DNA of 64,000 nt from Chloroflexota bacterium (GCA_947475545.1 CANJLL010000003.1:62001-126000), one strand, 5' to 3'; counted from the stretch's first letter, positions 43,820 to 53,661 are shown. Notes: a model not told the origin generated them from the sequence alone. Made by a program: numbers and translations.

Positions 43820-44290
43820 ATGATTCGGGCGACGGGCCGTAGTCAGTGATCGGGTGACAGTGCTGCGTGCGACGATCAGGCTCCTGCCTGCGAACTCGCG
43901 CTATTCACACCCGGTGAGGACAACGTAGGTTGCGGCCGCTTGGCGGACTCGCCGCGCCTCCGAAATGCGCCGACGCGAGCGTGCGCCGGCATGAATCTCG
44001 CCGTGGCAGCGGAGTGGGCCGGTCTGCGTGACGTCCTGATCATCCGTAGTCCTCACCCCATGGGAATTGCGGGAGCGGCTGGCGGCGGGGATGACGGTCG
44101 CGTGCGTCGTGCGATCACGGGCGCTCATTCTCGACGTACCGCCCGAGTTCGACCCGTACACGTCTGAGCCTCCGTGAAATCCCGCACGGTTTGCTCGACA
44201 CTTCCGCCACAGCAGGTCCCGCGAGCCGGGATGCGTCCTGCGGCGTTCGGCGGTCGTCGCGTCGAACCCGCTACCTGGGAGGGATTCTCC

Positions 44291-44851
44291 ATGCGTCGCG
44301 TGACCTACTCCATGGGCGTCTCGCTCGACGGCTACATCGTCGGGCCGGACGGCGGCTTCGACTGGGCGGCCCCCAACCCGGAGGTCTTCCGCTTCTGGAT
44401 CGACGACATTCGGCAGGTGGGCGTCCACCTGATGGGCCGAAAGCTGTACGAGACGATGCTGTACTGGGAGACGACCGAGCGGTCTTCGTTCGACGACGCG
44501 GAGATCGAGTGGGCCGACTTGTGGAACCCACTCCCGAAGGTGGTGTTCTCCACCACGCTCTCGGCGGTCCAGGGCAGCGCCCGCCTGGCTTCGGGCGGCC
44601 TGGCGGAGGAGATCGAGCGGTTGCGCGCCGAGCCGGCGGAGGGCGAGATCGCGATCGGCGGCGCGACGCTGGCCGCCGAGGCGGCCGCGCTGGGCCTGAT
44701 CGACGAGTACCGGACCATGGTCTACCCGGTGCTGGTCGGCGGCGGAATTCCGTACTTCCCCCGGAGCGAGCGCCGGGTGGACCTGGAGCTAATCGAGACC
44801 CGCACCTTCAGCTCGGGCGTGGTCTACCTGCGCCACCGCGTGGTGCGCTAG
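44291..44851 (+). CDS. Dihydrofolate reductase-like (RibD C-terminal) family protein
   Basis: MRRVTYSMGVSLDGYIVGPDGGFDWAAPNPEVF…VGVHLMGRKLYETM…PVLVGGGIPYF. Confidence 0.9.
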   Translation: MRRVTYSMGVSLDGYIVGPDGGFDWAAPNPEVFRFWIDDIRQVGVHLMGRKLYETMLYWETTERSSFDDAEIEWADLWNPLPKVVFSTTLSAVQGSARLASGGLAEEIERLRAEPAEGEIAIGGATLAAEAAALGLIDEYRTMVYPVLVGGGIPYFPRSERRVDLELIETRTFSSGVVYLRHRVVR

Positions 44852-44900
44852 GTAGGGACGGCCGGATGCGGCCCCTCGGGCGTCCCGCGCGAGCGAGGAC

Positions 44901-45092
44901 CTCGCGGAGCGCGAAGCCTGTCGGGCAGTTCGTGCCATTCGGTCCTCACCCGGGCATTCGTCAGCGAGCTGGTGACACCTGCTCGCCTGGGGCGCGAATG
45001 ACACAGCCGCCCAGGGTGTCCGTGCAGGAGACACCATCGCGACGTGGATGGCGAGCTGACGAGCTCCCGCCTGGTGAGCAGTTGTCATTTCC
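44901..45092 (+). repeat. Direct repeat copy A (~190 bp)
   Basis: Aligns by eye to 46064-46255: identical CTCGCGGAGCGC block, then identical GGCAGTTCGTGCCATTCGGTCCTCACCCGGGCATTCGTCAGCGAG, then ungapped homology with scattered substitutions. Confidence 0.9.
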
Positions 45093-45142
45093 CGAGCGTG
45101 GGTCGGTGTCCCTACCACTTCATTGTCGGGCCTGGCTGCGCC

Positions 45143-46081
45143 ATGCTTGACGACGTGAAGAACGCAACGATCGCGAGCGAGGACGGCCGCCCGGGGCTAC
45201 TGCGGCGTCGAGTCGAGCTGGTCCTGGGCGTGGCCGGCCTCGCGATCGGCATCGCGGTGTTCTCGTGGACGTTCGATCACTGGACGGGGGCGAAAGTCGG
45301 CGGTGTGGTGGACCCCAGCCTGCTCGGCCTCGCCGGGTTCGGGCTCCTCTTCGCATCGGCCGCCCTGCTGATGGTTCGCCACCTCTTTCCGGCCCTCGCC
45401 CTGGGGCCGATGCCACTGACCATGGTGGAGCGACTGGTGGAGGCTATCCGTGCATCCGGGCCGGGCCTGGCGTTCGACAGCGCCCGCGGCGGCCGGGTGG
45501 GCGACGTGCTGATCTTGACGGGCTGGATCGATGCCGAGGTCTACCCAGGCGGACTGGTCGTCAAGCCGGTCGGGTTGCCACACCAGATCGTGCGGGCCGA
45601 CGAGATCACGAGTGTCCGCCGCGTCCGATGGAAGCTTGGGTCCGCCCTCGAGGTGCGGCATACCGGCGCCGGCGCTCGGTCGCCCCTCGTCCTCGAGCTG
45701 GCCCGCGACAGCGATCTCGATTCGGTCCTTCGCGAGATCTCCCGCCCGGCGGCGCGTCGCCACGGCGATCGTCGTGCTCAACCTGCGTCGTCGATTGGTG
45801 GCGGGCCGCTGGCGACGGTTCGCGGCGCCTCGGCCTGGATTGCAACGCCCTGGATTGCCACGCTGGCGATGCCGCGCTACATGGCCGGCGCGTTCCTGAG
45901 CCCGGCACGGTTCCCACGGCTGGTCGTGGTGCATCGGTTGGTTCAGTGCGCAGTGGCTGCGGCGCTGGTCGTGCGTGGGCCGTCGGTCACGGCCGACTTC
46001 GGCCCGTTTGGCATCGCGTGGATGACGATGTTGGGCCTGATCGTCGGTTCGAACCTCTGGGCGCTCGCGGAGCGCCGCTAG
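45143..46081 (+). CDS. Hypothetical membrane protein lying between the two direct repeats
   Basis: MLDDVKNATIASEDGRPG…; N-terminal TM pair, soluble middle, C-terminal TMs. Confidence 0.65.
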   Translation: MLDDVKNATIASEDGRPGLLRRRVELVLGVAGLAIGIAVFSWTFDHWTGAKVGGVVDPSLLGLAGFGLLFASAALLMVRHLFPALALGPMPLTMVERLVEAIRASGPGLAFDSARGGRVGDVLILTGWIDAEVYPGGLVVKPVGLPHQIVRADEITSVRRVRWKLGSALEVRHTGAGARSPLVLELARDSDLDSVLREISRPAARRHGDRRAQPASSIGGGPLATVRGASAWIATPWIATLAMPRYMAGAFLSPARFPRLVVVHRLVQCAVAAALVVRGPSVTADFGPFGIAWMTMLGLIVGSNLWALAERR

Positions 46082-46255
46082 CGGCGGCAGTTCGTGCCAT
46101 TCGGTCCTCACCCGGGCATTCGTCAGCGAGTTGGTGTCAACTGCTCTCCTGGGGCGCGAATGACACAGCCGCTCAGGGAGTCCGTGCGGGAGTCACCATC
46201 GCGGCGTGGATGCAAGCGTGACGAGCTCCCGCGTGGCGAGCATCTGTCGCTTTCG
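46064..46255 (+). repeat. Direct repeat copy B (~190 bp)
   Basis: Partner of copy A, offset ~1162 bp, same orientation; its left edge overlaps the 3' end of the 45143-46081 CDS. Confidence 0.9.
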
Positions 46256-46278
46256 AGGTCCCACGCAGGTGCCCCGCG

Positions 46279-47622
46279 TCAGGCCGGACGTGCCGCCCGC
46301 GCCGCCCCCGTCGCCGCGGGCCTCGCGCCCTCGCCCATCCCCCCGCCCCCGCGCGCCAGCACAAGCACCGTCGCGATCGTGATGAGCGCCATCGCGTAGG
46401 ACCCAACCACCCCCAGCACCCCGCCCACCGGCAGCGCCGCGTGGATTGCCGGCGTCGGCGGCACGGCGGCCAGCACGTTGAGCGTGAAGACCACCGAGAG
46501 CGCCAGCCAGAGCCCCACTGCGCGGCGGTCCGGGAAGGCCAGCGGCAGCATCGCCACAGCCACGAACGCGTAGCGCTCGTGCATCGTCGTCAGCGTCATC
46601 AGCGCGGCCAGCTGCGCCGCCGCCACCCCCCACGCCAGCGTCCGCGGCGTGGGCGAGCGGAGGACGGCCAGGAAGATCGGCAGCTCGAACAGGACCGCCA
46701 GGATCAGCCCGATCTGGCGAAACGTGAGCAGGCCGCCAACCGTGTCGCTGTCGATGGCGAACTCCCCGTTGGACGCCACCACCTGGATGATCCACCACGG
46801 GTTCCAGGCCCGGAGCGAGAGCACCCCAAACGGCCCGTCCTGGTTCGCGGCGAGGTTAGCCAGCCACGCCTGCGGCCCGCCGGCCGCCAGGAACGGCAGC
46901 CACAGCACCACGATGGTCAGCAGGCCCGCCGCCACCGGCCGAACCAGCCCGCGCGGCCCCAGGCGCCCCAGGTACCAGGCCCCGTACGGCACCAGCAGCA
47001 CCACCGCCTGCGGCTTGGTCGTGACCATCGCCGCCAGCGCCACCGCCGCCCAGCCGAGCCGGCCCGCCGAGATCAGGAGCCAGGCCACCACGGCGGCCAG
47101 CCCATAGATCGAATCGAACTGGCCCCACCAGGCCGAGATATGAATCAGCGCCGGGTGGAGGAGGAGTGCTGCCGCGGCGGCGAAGGCCCAGCGCGGTCGC
47201 GCGCGCAGCCCGTAGCCAACGGCCAGCGCCAGCCCGATGTCGGCGACCACGCCCGGCACCTTGAGCGCCCCAAACACCGTTGGATCCGACATGTCAGCCG
47301 AGGCGCGGAGAGCCGGCTGCACCAGGCTGAGGCCCCCCCAGATCCAGGGCACCAGGGCGGGGTAGACCAGCCCGTCGTCGTAGATGGTGGTGAAGCCGCC
47401 GGTCGCGATCCCGTGCGCCCAGCGCGCGAAGCCCTCCAGGTCGGGCAGGAGCCCGGGGACGGGCAGCAGCGCGACGCGGATCAGCAGCCCGGCGACGACC
47501 GGGAGCAGCAGCGCGACGGGCAGGGGGATGCCGGAAGGGAGGCGGGCCGCAGGCGGAGCCGCGGCGGTCCCGCCGCGTGCGGCAGCGTGCCGTGGGTCCA
47601 GAACGGCGGGCGAGTTGGGCAC
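46279..47622 (-). CDS. GT-C type membrane glycosyltransferase (ALG6/PIG-M-like pattern)
   Basis: LIHISAWWGQFDSIYGLAAVVAWLLI; FARWAHGIATGGFTTIYDDGLVYPALVPWIW; start may be GTG 47622 or further upstream (47685). Confidence 0.75.
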   Translation of the reverse strand: MPNSPAVLDPRHAAARGGTAAAPPAARLPSGIPLPVALLLPVVAGLLIRVALLPVPGLLPDLEGFARWAHGIATGGFTTIYDDGLVYPALVPWIWGGLSLVQPALRASADMSDPTVFGALKVPGVVADIGLALAVGYGLRARPRWAFAAAAALLLHPALIHISAWWGQFDSIYGLAAVVAWLLISAGRLGWAAVALAAMVTTKPQAVVLLVPYGAWYLGRLGPRGLVRPVAAGLLTIVVLWLPFLAAGGPQAWLANLAANQDGPFGVLSLRAWNPWWIIQVVASNGEFAIDSDTVGGLLTFRQIGLILAVLFELPIFLAVLRSPTPRTLAWGVAAAQLAALMTLTTMHERYAFVAVAMLPLAFPDRRAVGLWLALSVVFTLNVLAAVPPTPAIHAALPVGGVLGVVGSYAMALITIATVLVLARGGGGMGEGARPAATGAARAARPA

Positions 47623-47644
47623 CGGTCCCGTCGCCGGTCCAATC

Positions 47645-48727
47645 TCAGGCCCGGCGAGCGGCCCAGTAGCGCTCGGCGGAGCCATTCACGCCGCCCAGCG
47701 CGCCGATCTTCTGGCCGTTGCCGCGGACCGCATCTGCCATCTCCAGCGTGCTGCCGAAGAGCCGATCGATCTGGCTCTCGTAGAGCGTGATGCCGGTGAT
47801 CTTGCGCTCCAGCGTGTCGGAGATATCGGCGAACTCGGGGACGAGGGCAAGGTCCGCCGGGATGCCGGTGAGCACGTCCGCGGGGAGGTCACCGATGGCG
47901 TTGAAGTTGCCCCACCAGGCGTACGGGAAGTCCTCGTAGAACTGCACCCGGCCAGCGTAGTCCGGCCCCGGCATGACCCACTTGCGGCCCTCTGCCAGGA
48001 GGCTGATGCCCGCGTTCCGGACCAGCTGGTGGTCCACGTGGTTGCCGATGGCGAGCGGGACGTAGACCTGCTGTGGCTCCAGGCGCGCGATCTCGCGGCG
48101 CAGAATTGCCGTGACGTCCAGATCGTCCTCGCGGACCTTGCCCAGGAGCTGCTCGTCGCCTTCGTAGCCGCGAAAGACCGCGTCCGGGAGGTCCAGGAAG
48201 ACGACCGACGCCTCCGCGAAGTACGCGAAGCGCTCGTCCTCGATCCGCCGGCGCGCCATGACGTCGCCCGCGGCGGCGGCCTCCATGATCCCGTCGGTCA
48301 TCACCGCCCCCTGCGTGGGGACGTTGTCGATCAGCGGCTGCCCGGCGAGCGCCTTGTTGCGGATGCTGGCGCGCCGATACCAGGATGCTCGCTGCCAGAA
48401 GCGCTTGGCCGCCGCGTCGGCGTCCTCCTGCGTGGCATTCAGGCGATCCGTGGTGGCGGCCCACGGCGGGGTGGCGCCTGGGTCCTCATTGGTCGGCCAG
48501 TCCGCGCGGATGTCGGCGCGGTTGAACGCCTCGCTCGCCGGCCAGATGGCCTTGCTGCCGAAGCCGAGGGCCTCGCGCTGGTAGCCGGTCAGCCCGGCGA
48601 CGTTGCCGGCGCCCGAGAAGACCGTGATGATCGTGACGTTCTGCCCAAGCTCGCGCAGCGTGGCCACCAGGCCACCGCAGGACAGGGCGACATCATCCGG
48701 GTGCGGGGCGAGAAACACATGGGTCAT
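47645..48727 (-). CDS. PIG-L family deacetylase
   Basis: [57 protein letters not shown]. Confidence 0.92.
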   Translation of the reverse strand: MTHVFLAPHPDDVALSCGGLVATLRELGQNVTIITVFSGAGNVAGLTGYQREALGFGSKAIWPASEAFNRADIRADWPTNEDPGATPPWAATTDRLNATQEDADAAAKRFWQRASWYRRASIRNKALAGQPLIDNVPTQGAVMTDGIMEAAAAGDVMARRRIEDERFAYFAEASVVFLDLPDAVFRGYEGDEQLLGKVREDDLDVTAILRREIARLEPQQVYVPLAIGNHVDHQLVRNAGISLLAEGRKWVMPGPDYAGRVQFYEDFPYAWWGNFNAIGDLPADVLTGIPADLALVPEFADISDTLERKITGITLYESQIDRLFGSTLEMADAVRGNGQKIGALGGVNGSAERYWAARRA

Positions 48728-48815
48728 GGCCGGGCGAGTATACCGACCCCAGCGAGCGCGAGGGCAGCCTACGACGGGCCCGGCGGCGCCGCCTGAGGAC
48801 AGGCCGTTCGGACGC

Positions 48816-49271
48816 CTACTTGCTGGGGCTGGGCGCGGTCGAGGGGGCGGTACTCGCCGCAGCCGACGGGGCGACGCTGGCCGCAGCCGAAGCCGACGGC
48901 TTGGCCGTGATGCTGGGCTTTGGCGTGGGCGCGGCGGTGACCACGGGCGCTGGCGTGGGGATTGGCGTCAGCGTGCCCCCAACGCCCAGCAGCAGGCCGT
49001 TGAACAGGATGAGCACGAAGACCGCGACGGCCGCCAGCACGAACACCTTGGAGGCCCGGTCCGTGACGTGGATGGCCCCCTCGGTGGGTCCACCACCGCT
49101 TCCGGCCGTCGCCGCGTCGTTGCGGCCCAGGCCGCCACGCGGGCCCTTGCCCGGACGGCTGCCGGAGCCCGCGGCCGTCGCGGGCCGCGCCATCTCCTGG
49201 TCACTGTCGCCCTGGTCGGCGTCGGAGTCGTCGAAATCGTCGTCGAAATCGTCGCGCGGCTTGTCGCTCAT
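48816..49271 (-). CDS. Single-TM protein with acidic N-terminus and Pro/Ala/Ser/Thr-rich C-terminal tail
   Basis: [26 protein letters not shown]…[25 protein letters not shown]…[24 protein letters not shown]. Confidence 0.65.
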   Translation of the reverse strand: MSDKPRDDFDDDFDDSDADQGDSDQEMARPATAAGSGSRPGKGPRGGLGRNDAATAGSGGGPTEGAIHVTDRASKVFVLAAVAVFVLILFNGLLLGVGGTLTPIPTPAPVVTAAPTPKPSITAKPSASAAASVAPSAAASTAPSTAPSPSK

Positions 49272-49448
49272 GCGGTCGGGGTCACTCCCTCGCGGCCGGC
49301 CCCCGCTCTGTGGGCGCCCGGCTGGCGCGCGAAGTGTACCGAAGGGGCGAATCACGCGCGCGCCCGATCGGTTCGGGTTGCCTGGTTGGCCCTCGGGCCG
49401 CCAACTGGCAGCGCCATCTCCGACGATCTGGCGCCCACCGCCGCTCGC

Positions 49449-49477
49449 TTGACCTTCGAGCCACTCGAAGGTATACG
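49449..49477 (+). promoter_or_regulatory. MerR-family type promoter with perfect dyad operator
   Basis: -35 TTGACC (49449-49454), -10 TATACG (49472-49477), 17-nt spacer; dyad ACCTTCGAG-CCA-CTCGAAGGT (49452-49472). Confidence 0.8.
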
Positions 49478-49485
49478 GTTCGGAC

Positions 49486-50325
49486 GTGAGAACCGCCGAG
49501 CTGGCCCGCCGCGCCGGGATCGCCCCGTCCGCCGTGCGCTGGTACGAGTCGGCGGGCGTCCTGCCGCGCCCGACCCGCCGGCCCAACGGCTACCGCGAGT
49601 ACGGCGAGCTGGATGTGGCGCGCGTCAGGCTCGTGACCAGCCTGCGCCGCCTGGGCCTCGCCCCCGCCGATGCCGGTCGCCTCGCGCGACTCTGCCTGGA
49701 ACGCGGCGCCGTGGATCCGGATCTCAGGCCGCTGCTGGCGGCCCAGCGCGACGCCATCGCCCGCCAGCGCGCGGATCTGGACCGCCTCGACGCCGAGCTT
49801 ACCGATCTCGAGGACACCATCGCGGCTGCCAGTCGCGCCGCAGCACAGGAGCGACCCATGCCCGCCCAGCCCATCCGCGTCCTCTTCGTGTGCACCGGGA
49901 ACTCCGCCCGGAGCCAGCTTGCCGAGGCCCTGCTGACCCGGATGGGGCGCGCCGACTTCGAGGTGGCCTCTGCGGGCACCGAGCCCAAGGGCGTGAACCC
50001 GTACTCCATCCGCGTCCTCGCGGAGCAGGGCATCGACTGGTCGGCGGCCACCAGCAAGTCCACGATGGAGTTCGTGGGGCAGCCCTGGGACTACGTGATC
50101 ACCGTCTGCGACCGCGCCCGGCAGTCCTGCCCGGTCTTCCCCGGCGAGCACAACAAGCTCCACTGGGGCCTGGAGGACCCGGCAGAGGCCCAGGGCACCG
50201 ACGAGCAGAAGGCCGCCGCCTTTCGCCACACGGCCGTGGAGCTGACCCATCGACTTCGCCCGTTTGTCGAGGTGGCGCTGCGCGCCGCCGGCCGAACCCC
50301 GGGCGCCGGCGCCCACCACGCATGA
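49486..50325 (+). CDS. MerR-family regulator fused to LMW-PTP/thioredoxin-type arsenate reductase (ArsC)
   Basis: [79 protein letters not shown] (CX6C). Confidence 0.9.
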   Translation: MRTAELARRAGIAPSAVRWYESAGVLPRPTRRPNGYREYGELDVARVRLVTSLRRLGLAPADAGRLARLCLERGAVDPDLRPLLAAQRDAIARQRADLDRLDAELTDLEDTIAAASRAAAQERPMPAQPIRVLFVCTGNSARSQLAEALLTRMGRADFEVASAGTEPKGVNPYSIRVLAEQGIDWSAATSKSTMEFVGQPWDYVITVCDRARQSCPVFPGEHNKLHWGLEDPAEAQGTDEQKAAAFRHTAVELTHRLRPFVEVALRAAGRTPGAGAHHA

Positions 50326-51428
50326 CCAGATCGGCCGCGACCCTCGCCACGCCGACCGATCGTTTGCGTCGCCTCCGGTTCCTGGATCGCTATCTCACGG
50401 TCTGGATCTTCCTGGCCATGGCCCTCGGCGTGGCGCTTGGCGTCCTGGTGCCGGGCGTCGTGGGCCTGCTGGACCGGCTCAGCGTGGGCACCACGTCCAT
50501 CCCGATCGCCGTGGGCCTCATCGTGATGATGTACCCGCCGCTGGCCAAGGTGCGCTACGAGGAGATGGGCCGCGTCTTCCGGAACACCCGCGTCCTGGTC
50601 CTCTCGCTGGTCCAGAACTGGGTCATCGGCCCGCTGCTGATGTTCGCGCTGGCGGTGCTGTTCCTGCGCGACCAGCCGCAGTACATGGTGGGCCTGATCA
50701 TGATCGGCCTCGCCCGCTGCATCGCCATGGTCATCGTCTGGAACGACCTGGCCCGCGGCGACCCCGAGTATTGCGCCGCCCTGATCGCGTTCAACTCGCT
50801 CTTCCAGGTGCTCTTCTACTCGGTCTTCGCCTACGTCTTCATCACGATCCTGCCCACGTGGCTGGGACTGCCCGGGCTGGCCATCGACATCACCATCGGC
50901 CAGATCGCGGGCAGCGTCGCCATCTACCTGGGTGTCCCGTTCCTCGCCGGCTTCCTGACCCGGCGGGTGCTCATCGCCCGCCGGGGCCGGGCCTGGTACG
51001 AGGGCACGTTCGTCCCCCGGATCAGCCCGCTCACGTTGATCGCCCTCCTGTTCACCATCGTCGTGATGTTCTCGCTCAAGGGCGAGAACATCGTCGCGCT
51101 GCCGCTCGACGTGGTCCGGGTGGCAATCCCGCTGCTCATCTACTTCGTGGTGATGTTCCTCGTCACGTTCCTGCTGAGCGTGCGGGCCGGCGCCACCTAC
51201 GGGCAGACGGCGGCCCTCTCGTTCACCGCCGCATCGAACAACTTCGAGCTGGCGATCGCCGTGGCCGTGGCCACCTTCGGGATCGGGAGCGGGGCGGCGT
51301 TCGCGGCCGTCATTGGCCCGCTCGTGGAGGTGCCCGCGCTGATCGGGCTGGTCAACGTCGCGCTCTGGCTGGGTCGCCGGTTCTATCCCGAATCCATGTC
51401 GCGCATGCTCCCGGTGGTGAACCGCTGA
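50322..51428 (+). CDS. acr3: ACR3-family arsenite efflux transporter
   Basis: [67 protein letters not shown] overlap with merR-arsC. Confidence 0.93.
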   Translation: MTRSAATLATPTDRLRRLRFLDRYLTVWIFLAMALGVALGVLVPGVVGLLDRLSVGTTSIPIAVGLIVMMYPPLAKVRYEEMGRVFRNTRVLVLSLVQNWVIGPLLMFALAVLFLRDQPQYMVGLIMIGLARCIAMVIVWNDLARGDPEYCAALIAFNSLFQVLFYSVFAYVFITILPTWLGLPGLAIDITIGQIAGSVAIYLGVPFLAGFLTRRVLIARRGRAWYEGTFVPRISPLTLIALLFTIVVMFSLKGENIVALPLDVVRVAIPLLIYFVVMFLVTFLLSVRAGATYGQTAALSFTAASNNFELAIAVAVATFGIGSGAAFAAVIGPLVEVPALIGLVNVALWLGRRFYPESMSRMLPVVNR

Positions 51429-51489
51429 GGGCGCGCCCGCGGATTCGCTGATCGCCACGCCCTCGGCGCGGCAGTGCCATGCTGGTCAC

Positions 51490-53661
51490 ATGAGCTCTTC
51501 GGCGTCCCCGGAGTCCCCGGTCATCATCGACCTGCCCATCACCGGCATGGACTGTCAGGATGAGGTGCGCCATATCGAGGCGGCCGTCGGCGTCCTCGAC
51601 GGGGTCCTGGAGGTCCACGCGCTCCTGTCGTCCAATCGGACCACCGTTCGATTCGACCCGACCAGGGTGACGCCCGCGCGCATCCAGCAGGCCATCGAAT
51701 CCACCGGCTGCGGCGTGGCTCCGGCCGTGGATGCGAGCCCGGACGGGGCCCCGGCCGCTGACGCCGGCGACCCGCGCACCGGCCTCGCCTCCTCCCGCCG
51801 CGACGTGGGCCAGGTCATCGGCTGGGCGGCGCTGGGCGGCGTCGCCGCGGTGGTGATCCTCGCGTCGGTGGGGGAGCGGCTGGGCCTGTTCGATGCCGTA
51901 CTGCAGTCGTTCCCCTGGTGGGTCCCCGCCGCCGCCATCGTGCTGGGCGGCTGGAAGGTATTCCGCGGCGTGGCCCGGGCGGCCCGTCGCCTGGAGGTCA
52001 CCGGCCACACCCTGATGACCGTGGGCGTGGTCGGCTCGGCCGCCATCGGCCAGTGGACAACGGCGGCCCTGATCGTCTTCTTCATGCGCTTCGCCGACTA
52101 CCTCGAGGAGCTCACCACCGAGCGCAGCCGCGCCGCGATCCAGGCCCTGGTGGGGCTGCAGCCCGCCACCGCGCGCGTCCTGCGCGGCGCCGACGAGGTG
52201 GAGATCCCCGTGGGCCAGGTCCGCGCCGGCGACATCGTCATCGTCCGGCCTGGCGAACGAATCCCGGTGGACGGTGAGGTCGTCGAGGGTGCCTCCCCCG
52301 TGGACCAGGCGGCCATCACCGGCGAGAGCGTGCCGGTGGACAAGGCGGCCGGCGACGCAGTCTTTGCCGCGACCGTGGCCCAGGCCGGCTACATCCGCCT
52401 CCGGGCCACCGCCGTGGGCCGTGACACCACCTTCGCGCGGATCGTCCGCCTCGTCGAGGAGGCGGAGGCGCATCGCGCCCCCGTCCAGCGCTTCGCGGAC
52501 CGGTTTGCCGGCGTCTACCTGCCCACGGTGCTCGTGATCGGGCTGGTGACGTACCTCGCGACGCAGAACGTCGTGAATGCGGTGGCCGTCATCGTGGTCG
52601 CGTGCGCCTGCGCCATCACCATGGCGACGCCCGTGGTGGTGCTGGCCAGCGTGGGCAATGCTGCTCGGCGCGGGCTCCTGGTCAAGGGCGGGGCGGCGCT
52701 GGAGCGGCTGGCCCGCGTGGATGCGGTGCTGATCGACAAGACCGGGACGGTCACGTTCGGCCGGCCGGTGGTCACCGATGTGGTGCCCACGGACGGCGCA
52801 GACGCGGACTACCTCCTCGCGATGGTGGCCACGCTCGAGACGCGCAGCGAGCACCCGCTGGCGCGGGCCATCGTGACGGCGGCGCGCGAGCGAGGGCTCT
52901 CCATCACGCAGCCCGACGCGTTCACCCCGGTCCCGGGGCAGGGCGTGACCGGCGTGGCCGCGGGCCAGGACGTCGCCGTCGGGAACCGCCGCCTGCTGGC
53001 GGCCTGGGGCATCGAAGCCAACGAGGGGGTCGAAGGCCGGGCGGGCGACCTCGAGTCCCAGGGCAAGACGGTCTTCTTCGTGGTCGCCAGCGGCGCCGTG
53101 GTGGGCCTGGTGGCGCTCGCCGACACGGTCCGCCCGGACGCGCGCGAGGCCCTGGCCCAACTCCGCCGGCTGGGTGTGAAGGAGCTGATCCTGCTCACCG
53201 GCGACAACGCCGCCGTCGCCCGCGCCGTGGCCGCCGAGCTGGGGATCGACTTCCGTGCGGAGCTCCTGCCGGAGCACAAGATCGCCGCGGTGCGCGAGCT
53301 CCAGGGCCGGGGCCGCGTGGTGATGATGGTGGGCGACGGCGTCAACGACGCGCCGGCGCTGGCCCAGGCGGACGTTGGCGTCGCGATGGGCGTCGCCGCG
53401 TCGGCCGTCGCGATCGAGGCGGCCCACGTGGCGCTCCTGCGCGACGACTGGTCCCTGGTGCCGGCCGCCATTCGGCTGGGCCGTCGGGGAGCCGGGACCA
53501 TCCGCCAGAACCTGGGCTTCGCGGCGGTCTACAACGTGGTTGGGATCAGCCTGGCCGCCGTCGGGATCCTGCCGCCGGTCTGGGCCGCGGCCGCGCAGTC
53601 GCTGCCCGACGTGGCGATCATGCTCAACTCCGCGCGGCTGCTCCGCGCGCGGATCGACTAG
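51490..53661 (+). CDS. Heavy-metal translocating P1B-type ATPase
   Basis: HMA-like GMDCQDEVRHIE; ITGESVP; DKTGTVTFGRP; SEHPLARAI; GDGVNDAPALAQADVGVAMG; TM6 motif VVACACAITMATP. Confidence 0.93.
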   Translation: MSSSASPESPVIIDLPITGMDCQDEVRHIEAAVGVLDGVLEVHALLSSNRTTVRFDPTRVTPARIQQAIESTGCGVAPAVDASPDGAPAADAGDPRTGLASSRRDVGQVIGWAALGGVAAVVILASVGERLGLFDAVLQSFPWWVPAAAIVLGGWKVFRGVARAARRLEVTGHTLMTVGVVGSAAIGQWTTAALIVFFMRFADYLEELTTERSRAAIQALVGLQPATARVLRGADEVEIPVGQVRAGDIVIVRPGERIPVDGEVVEGASPVDQAAITGESVPVDKAAGDAVFAATVAQAGYIRLRATAVGRDTTFARIVRLVEEAEAHRAPVQRFADRFAGVYLPTVLVIGLVTYLATQNVVNAVAVIVVACACAITMATPVVVLASVGNAARRGLLVKGGAALERLARVDAVLIDKTGTVTFGRPVVTDVVPTDGADADYLLAMVATLETRSEHPLARAIVTAARERGLSITQPDAFTPVPGQGVTGVAAGQDVAVGNRRLLAAWGIEANEGVEGRAGDLESQGKTVFFVVASGAVVGLVALADTVRPDAREALAQLRRLGVKELILLTGDNAAVARAVAAELGIDFRAELLPEHKIAAVRELQGRGRVVMMVGDGVNDAPALAQADVGVAMGVAASAVAIEAAHVALLRDDWSLVPAAIRLGRRGAGTIRQNLGFAAVYNVVGISLAAVGILPPVWAAAAQSLPDVAIMLNSARLLRARID

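Noticed and set aside
43901-44428. 175-aa minus-strand ORF before the DHFR-like gene
   Set aside because: Partly antisense to the DHFR-like CDS, no motif, atypical composition.
44191-45150. Plus-strand ORF through direct repeat copy A, sharing peptide similarity with the 46094-46399 ORF
   Set aside because: Shared peptide reflects the nucleotide repeat; substitutions are not third-position biased and replacements are frequent, so not supported as coding.
44901-46255. Integron gene-cassette array interpretation of the direct repeats
   Set aside because: No clear GTTRRRY/RYYYAAC core pair and no integrase in the window; kept only as a hypothesis to test.
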